Part shown: positions 29,148 through 33,583 of the stretch, one piece after another
Layout: each line of letters starts with the position of its first letter
Position numbering within the stretch: position 1 is the stretch's first letter
Origin: Thermococcus sp.
Lineage (GTDB): Archaea > Methanobacteriota_B > Thermococci > Thermococcales > Thermococcaceae
Assembly (NCBI RefSeq): GCF_027008145.1
Contig: NZ_JALTCZ010000066.1
Span: 1-33,583, forward strand
Direction of reading: 5' to 3'
DNA: 33,583 nt
Notes under the pieces: generated by a model
What the model saw: the letters and a program-made list of their open reading frames with translations, nothing else
What the model was told of the DNA's origin: nothing
Database searches by the model: none
Position numbers and translations under genes: made by a program

Positions 29148-30434
29148 ATGGCAAAGGAGAAGCCACACGTTAACATAGTGTTTATCGGCCACGTCGACCA
29201 CGGCAAGAGCACTACCATCGGAAGGCTGCTCTTCGACACCGCGAACATACCGGAGAACATCATCAAGAAGTTCGAGGAGATGGGTGAGAAGGGCAAGTCC
29301 TTCAAGTTCGCCTGGGTTATGGACAGGCTCAAGGAGGAGCGCGAGAGGGGTATTACCATCGACGTTGCCCACACCAAGTTCGAGACCCCGCACAGGTACA
29401 TCACCATCATCGATGCCCCGGGCCACAGGGACTTCGTTAAGAACATGATCACCGGTGCCAGCCAGGCCGATGCCGCGGTTCTCGTCGTCGCGGTCACCGA
29501 CGGCGTCATGCCCCAGACCAAGGAGCACGCCTTCCTCGCGAGGACCCTCGGTATCAACCACATAATCGTCGCCATCAACAAGATGGACATGGTCAACTAC
29601 GACCAGAAGAAGTTCGAGCAGGTTGCAAACCAGGTCAAGAAGCTCCTTCAGATGCTCGGCTACAAGAACTTCCCGGTTATACCGATCAGCGCCTGGGAGG
29701 GTGACAACGTCGTCAAGAAGAGCGACAAGATGCCCTGGTACAAGGGGCCAACCCTGATTGAGGCCCTTGACCAGATACCCGAGCCGCCGAAGCCCGTTGA
29801 CAAGCCGCTCCGCATCCCGATCCAGGACGTCTACTCCATCAAGGGTGTCGGCACCGTTCCCGTCGGCAGAGTTGAGACCGGTGTGCTTAGGGTTGGCGAC
29901 GTCATCATCTTCGAGCCGGCCAGCACGATCTTCCACAAGCCGATCCAAGGTGAGGTCAAGTCCATCGAGATGCATCACGAGCCCCTACAGGAGGCTTACC
30001 CGGGTGACAACATCGGATTCAACGTCCGTGGCGTTGGTAAGAACGACATAAAGCGCGGTGACGTTGCCGGACATACCAACACCCCACCGACCGTTGTCAG
30101 ACCGAAGGACACCTTCAAGGCCCAGATCATCGTTCTCAACCACCCAACCGCTATTACAGTCGGCTACACCCCGGTTCTGCACGCTCACACCACCCAGGTC
30201 GCCGTCAGGTTTGAGCAGCTCCTGGCCAAGCTCGACCCGAGGACTGGAAACGTCGTCGAGGAGAACCCGCAGTTCATCAAGACCGGTGACTCAGCAATCG
30301 TCATCCTCAGACCAACCAAGGCTATGGTCATTGAGCCGGTCAAGGAAATACCGCAGATGGGACGCTTTGCAATCCGTGACATGGGCCAGACCGTCGCTGC
30401 CGGTATGGTCATCTCCATTCAGAAGGCCGATTGA
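29148..30434 (+). CDS. tuf: translation elongation factor EF-1alpha
   Basis: [44 protein letters not shown]...[16 protein letters not shown] ribosome-binding site upstream. Confidence 0.98.
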   Translation: MAKEKPHVNIVFIGHVDHGKSTTIGRLLFDTANIPENIIKKFEEMGEKGKSFKFAWVMDRLKEERERGITIDVAHTKFETPHRYITIIDAPGHRDFVKNMITGASQADAAVLVVAVTDGVMPQTKEHAFLARTLGINHIIVAINKMDMVNYDQKKFEQVANQVKKLLQMLGYKNFPVIPISAWEGDNVVKKSDKMPWYKGPTLIEALDQIPEPPKPVDKPLRIPIQDVYSIKGVGTVPVGRVETGVLRVGDVIIFEPASTIFHKPIQGEVKSIEMHHEPLQEAYPGDNIGFNVRGVGKNDIKRGDVAGHTNTPPTVVRPKDTFKAQIIVLNHPTAITVGYTPVLHAHTTQVAVRFEQLLAKLDPRTGNVVEENPQFIKTGDSAIVILRPTKAMVIEPVKEIPQMGRFAIRDMGQTVAAGMVISIQKAD

Positions 30435-30480
30435 AGGCCTTCTCCTTTCCCTTACTCCCTAAGCATTAGGAGGGACGGAA

Positions 30481-30789
30481 ATGCAGAAGGCAAGGATCAA
30501 GCTTGCTAGCACGAACATTAAGGCCCTCAATGAGGTCACTGACCAGATCAAGCAGATAGCCGAGAGAACCGGTGTCAGGATGAGCGGTCCCATACCGCTC
30601 CCGACGAAGAGGATAAGGATAACCACCCGGAAGAGCCCCGACGGAGAGGGGACGGCAACCTTTGACAAGTTCGAGCTCCGCGTCCACAAGAGACTCATGG
30701 ACATCGAGGCCGACGAAAGGGCCATGCGCCAGATCATGCGCATCCGCGTTCCGGAAGATGTCACCATCGAGATCGAGCTCATCTCATGA
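30481..30789 (+). CDS. rpsJ: 30S ribosomal protein S10
   Basis: [102 protein letters not shown]. Confidence 0.98.
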   Translation: MQKARIKLASTNIKALNEVTDQIKQIAERTGVRMSGPIPLPTKRIRITTRKSPDGEGTATFDKFELRVHKRLMDIEADERAMRQIMRIRVPEDVTIEIELIS

Positions 30790-30802
30790 TTCCATTTTAT
30801 GC

Positions 30803-30889
30803 GCCGGGGTAGCCTAGCCTGGGAAGGCGCGGGCCTGGAGAGTCCGTGGGCGTTAGCCCGCCAGGGTTCAAATCCCTGCCCCGGCGCCA
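30803..30889 (+). tRNA. tRNA-Ser (anticodon GGA), CCA encoded
   Basis: Acceptor GCCGGGG/CCCCGGC; anticodon arm CGGGC-CTGGAGA-GTCCG; long variable arm GGGCGTTAGCCC; T-arm CAGGGTTCAAATCCCTG; discriminator G plus CCA. Confidence 0.95.
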
Positions 30890-30992
30890 AAACCCTTTGT
30901 ATGCAAAACTCCTTGGGCTCCAGTTTGTTCGTTGGAACTTTCTTGCAATAACTACGAGACAGAAGAAGACAAAATATAGAGAACAGAATGGC

Positions 30993-32204
30993 TTAATACC
31001 GCTTTCTCCGTTGCCTGGGTCTGCTCTTACCCCATCTCTGCCTGTACTCGTTCTCAAGCTCGTCCCGTCTAACCATCTCGCGGTACTCCCTCGCCAACTC
31101 CTCACTCAGCTCCGATTTTTTAACGTCAACGCCGGCCTGTCTCGCTATGTACCTGAACCTTCTGAGCTCCCCGGGCTGGATGAAGGTTATCGCCTTCCCC
31201 TTCTTTCCCATCCTTCCCGTTCTGCCTATTCTATGTATGTACTGCTCGGTGTTCATTGGTATCGAATAGTTGACGACGTGGCTTATGTCCTGAACATCCA
31301 GTCCCCTGGCTGCCACATCCGTTGCAACAAGGATTTTAGTTCGGCCTTCTTTGAACCGCCTGAAGGTTCTCTCTCTAGCGGGCTGGCTCATGTCGCCGTT
31401 GAGGGCCTCGACTTTAAAGCCGTCCTTCCTGAGCCTCTCGGCCAGCTCCCGGGTTTCCACCTTCGTCTGGCAGAAGACTATGCCATAGAAGTCATCTGAG
31501 AGGATTTTCTTGAGTATCTCGTACCTCCTCGACGGGACGGCCTCGATGTACTCCTGCTCAACTTCCCCCGGAACGAGCTCGTCCCTGCTGACGATAACCA
31601 CTTCCGGGTTCCTCATGTACTTCTTGGCAAGCAGGAGGACATCCATTGGCATCGTTGCTGAAAACATGAACACCCTCTTCTCCTTGGGGGTTGCCCTGAA
31701 AACTGCCTCTATGTCCTCTTGGAAGCCCATATCGAGCATCCTGTCCGCTTCATCCAGTACTAAGAAGCGGATGGAGTCGAGCCTGAGGGTTCCGCGCCTT
31801 ATGTGGTCGAGAACTCTCCCCGGTGTCCCAACGACGATCTGGGTTCCCCTCTCAAGGGCCCTTATCTGGGGTCCTATTGGCTGCCCTCCGTAGACCGCGT
31901 ACACGTGAACCCTTCTCTTCCCCCTGAGGGAGCGGAGTTCCTCACTCACCTGTATGGCGAGCTCCCTCGTCGGGGTGAGTATCAGGGCCTGAACTTCCTT
32001 CAGGCTCTCCTCTATCATGTCAAGAATCGGCAGGCCAAAAGCTGCGGTCTTACCGCTACCGGTTTTGGACTGCCCAACGATGTCGCTGTTCTTCTCAAGG
32101 AGGATTGGGATAACCTCCCTCTGTATGTCGGTTGGACTGCAGAAGCCCTTCCTCTCAACGGCCTCGACTGAGGCCCTGGATAAGCCAAGCTCTTCAAAAC
32201 TCAT
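30993..32204 (-). CDS. DEAD-box ATP-dependent RNA helicase
   Basis: Q motif and GQSKTGSGKTAAFGLP, PTRELAIQ, VLDEADRML, SATMP, HRIGRTGR. Confidence 0.97.
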   Translation of the reverse strand: MSFEELGLSRASVEAVERKGFCSPTDIQREVIPILLEKNSDIVGQSKTGSGKTAAFGLPILDMIEESLKEVQALILTPTRELAIQVSEELRSLRGKRRVHVYAVYGGQPIGPQIRALERGTQIVVGTPGRVLDHIRRGTLRLDSIRFLVLDEADRMLDMGFQEDIEAVFRATPKEKRVFMFSATMPMDVLLLAKKYMRNPEVVIVSRDELVPGEVEQEYIEAVPSRRYEILKKILSDDFYGIVFCQTKVETRELAERLRKDGFKVEALNGDMSQPARERTFRRFKEGRTKILVATDVAARGLDVQDISHVVNYSIPMNTEQYIHRIGRTGRMGKKGKAITFIQPGELRRFRYIARQAGVDVKKSELSEELAREYREMVRRDELENEYRQRWGKSRPRQRRKRY

Positions 32205-32274
32205 CTTTTTAGCTCCTTAACGCTGAAGTCTCAAACGCGCTCTTCCTCAGAACACGCCGAGGAGAAACGCGTTT

Positions 32275-32352
32275 TGGCGGGCCGGGGGGGATTCGAACCC
32301 CCGACCTGCGGATTAAGAGTCCGCCGCTCTAACCAGGCTAAGCTACCGGCCC
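32275..32352 (-). tRNA. tRNA-Lys (anticodon CTT), CCA encoded
   Basis: Reverse complement GGGCCGGTAGCTTAGCCTGGTTAGAGCGGCGGACTCTTAATCCGCAGGTCGGGGGTTCGAATCCCCCCCGGCCCGCCA; loop CTCTTAA. Confidence 0.96.
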
Positions 32353-32380
32353 ACGACCCGAAACCATAGAGGCCAGGGGT

Positions 32381-32390
32381 ACTTATAAAT
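32381..32390 (-). promoter_or_regulatory. TATA box of tRNA-Lys
   Basis: Minus-strand ATTTATAAGT about 30 nt upstream of the tRNA 5' end. Confidence 0.6.
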
Positions 32391-32453
32391 TTTTCGGTGC
32401 TGGGCCATGTTTTAGGTCTAAGCGTTAATATTAGAGCATGTATGGCTTGCATC

Positions 32454-32752
32454 ATGTGAAGTTGCCCCGTTTGTGGCGTTCGCAACTTTCTCGGTATCTC
32501 TACACCATCTGAACGGTCAATGACTGGGCCTCCCCCGCACTCCGGTTGGATGGTCTGGCGTTACGTCTTTCCCGACCTTGTGGTTTTCTGGACCGGTTAT
32601 GTTGAGAGCGTTCTGAATGACGTAATCGTATCCTACACATTAGAAGGTTCTTGATAATTCTTGTGAATGAGGAGGTTTTGGAGTCCGGGGAGCACTTCCT
32701 CCCCTACAGGGAGTTTGGGGAGCTCCCGTTTGAGGCACCGCAAACTTTATAA
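32454..32752 (+). pseudogene. decayed zinc-ribbon protein gene
   Basis: Near a start (ATG 32454 / GTG 32456) the frame gives CPVCGVRNFLGISTPSERSMTGPPPHSGWMVWRYVFPDLVVFWTGYVESVLNDVIVSYTLEGS* (to 32654). A shifted frame then gives RRFLIILVNEEVLESGEHFLPYREFGELPFEAPQTL* (to 32752). Confidence 0.5.
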
Positions 32753-32753
32753 G
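32746..32753 (+). promoter_or_regulatory. TATA box of tRNA-Leu
   Basis: AACTTTATAAGC about 28 nt upstream of the tRNA 5' end. Confidence 0.65.
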
Positions 32754-32780
32754 CACTCTCCGTTCCCTATATTTGGCAAC

Positions 32781-32868
32781 GCGGGGGTTGCCGAGCCTGG
32801 TCAAAGGCGCGGGATTGAGGGTCCCGTCCCGTAGGGGTTCCGGGGTTCAAATCCCCGCCCCCGCACCA
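32781..32868 (+). tRNA. tRNA-Leu (anticodon GAG), CCA encoded
   Basis: Acceptor GCGGGGG/CCCCCGC; anticodon arm CGGGA-TTGAGGG-TCCCG; long variable arm; T-arm CGGGGTTCAAATCCCCG; discriminator A plus CCA. Confidence 0.95.
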
Positions 32869-32899
32869 GCGGACTTTTCTGAGCAAATTCAAAAGAGAA

Positions 32900-33505
32900 T
32901 CACCAGTAGCCGTAGGCCCAGGAGAGCCTCCTGCGTATCCTCTGACCGTAGTAGTAGCCGATGAGCATCCCCATGAGCAGGCCCCCTAGGTGAGCGTAGG
33001 CGTTGACTCCCGGAAGGATGCTGTTGAGGATGAAGAGGATAAAGGCGTTTATTATCGCCCCCTGCATGTTTCTCCCGATGACCCCGTTTATCGTTATCAG
33101 CGCCCCCGCGATGCCGAAGATCGCACCGCTTGCCCCTGCGCTGATGACGTACGGCGACATAACGGCAAGCGTTAAGAGGTTTCCAGCGAGACCCGATAGG
33201 ATGTAGGTCAGGGCGAGGCGTTTTGGCCCGAGGATCCTCTCAAGCTGACTCCCCAGGACGAGAAGAAAGTACATGTTGAAACCTATGTGGATGATGCTGA
33301 CATGGACGAACATCGCGGTGAACAGCTGCCACCAAGCCCCATGCGTAACGGCGTAGTTCCACTGGCCAAGGAACGCCAGAACCCGGTCACTGATCCAGAA
33401 AGGGTTCCTGCTAAGTATTGCCTCGATGGTGTACACTCCACTGTTTATCAGGAAGAGGGTAAAGGTCGCCTCCCCGTAGCGGTAGAAGTATCTCTCAAGG
33501 TTCAT
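32900..33505 (-). CDS. rhomboid family intramembrane serine protease
   Basis: ITAMFVHVSIIHIGFNMYFLLVLGSQLERILG-like block, SAGASGAIFGIAGA (catalytic GxSG), NAYAHLGGLLMGMLIG (catalytic His). Confidence 0.93.
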   Translation of the reverse strand: MNLERYFYRYGEATFTLFLINSGVYTIEAILSRNPFWISDRVLAFLGQWNYAVTHGAWWQLFTAMFVHVSIIHIGFNMYFLLVLGSQLERILGPKRLALTYILSGLAGNLLTLAVMSPYVISAGASGAIFGIAGALITINGVIGRNMQGAIINAFILFILNSILPGVNAYAHLGGLLMGMLIGYYYGQRIRRRLSWAYGYW

Positions 33506-33583
33506 TTTCCAGCTCCTCCAGTATGAGCTTTAGGAGCCTCTTGTTGGCGACCGCGATTATATTCATGTTCATCGTCGCGCTGG
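33495..33583 (-). CDS. partial CDS (C-terminal end only), unknown function
   Basis: Minus-strand reading ...SATMNMNIIAVANKRLLKLILEELENEP*; its stop overlaps the rhomboid start. Confidence 0.5.
   Translation of the reverse strand, partial: SATMNMNIIAVANKRLLKLILEELENEP

Noticed and set aside
29094-29978. 294-aa minus-strand ORF ([21 protein letters not shown]...)
   Set aside because: Antisense to EF-1alpha; a low-complexity Leu/Asp/Val composition typical of shadow ORFs.
30797-31105. 102-aa minus-strand ORF
   Set aside because: Overlaps tRNA-Ser in antisense (RGRDLNPGGLTPTDSPGPRLPRLGYPGA is a tRNA artefact).
32231-32485. 84-aa minus-strand ORF (…LERRTLNPQVGGSNPPRPAKTRFSS…)
   Set aside because: Runs through tRNA-Lys; GGSNPPRPA is the usual tRNA artefact.
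32773-32964. 63-aa ORF (MATRGLPSLVKGAGLRVPSRRGSGVQIPAPAPADF...)
   Set aside because: Translation of the tRNA-Leu gene; the GSGVQIPAPAP pattern is the known false ORF of tRNA T-arms.
1-33583. CRISPR array or transposon ends
   Set aside because: No regularly spaced direct repeats, transposase, integrase or terminal inverted repeats seen by eye in any intergenic region.

Overview
The window is a chromosomal segment of a hyperthermophilic euryarchaeon. The protein families and gene order look like Thermococcales (Thermococcus-like), judged from the sequence only. Most of it is densely packed housekeeping genes. These include TrmY, AglB/STT3, GlmS, a PMT-family glycosyltransferase, RNase HII, a metal ABC transporter pair, a co-directional run of aIF1A, RIO1, KH/Pno1, Top6B, Top6A, DUF530 and DUF1699-HTH, then MptA, an HD phosphohydrolase, EF-2, EF-1alpha, S10, tRNA-Ser(GGA), a DEAD-box helicase, tRNA-Lys(CTT), tRNA-Leu(GAG) and a rhomboid protease. 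The main accessory element is a two-gene McrBC-type restriction locus (about 20097-23590). Its McrB has a roughly 390-aa N-terminal region that reads like a beta-propeller rather than a familiar modified-base reader. I also see three decayed genes that the ORF track misses or mis-frames: a multi-frameshift adenylate kinase (about 1822-2456), a TumE/DUF6516-like toxin with its short antitoxin partner (about 26018-26515), and a zinc-ribbon protein (about 32454-32752). Several non-coding stretches have strong hairpins and may be ncRNAs or leaders, notably 24801-24851 and 29041-29078. No CRISPR array or transposase was found.
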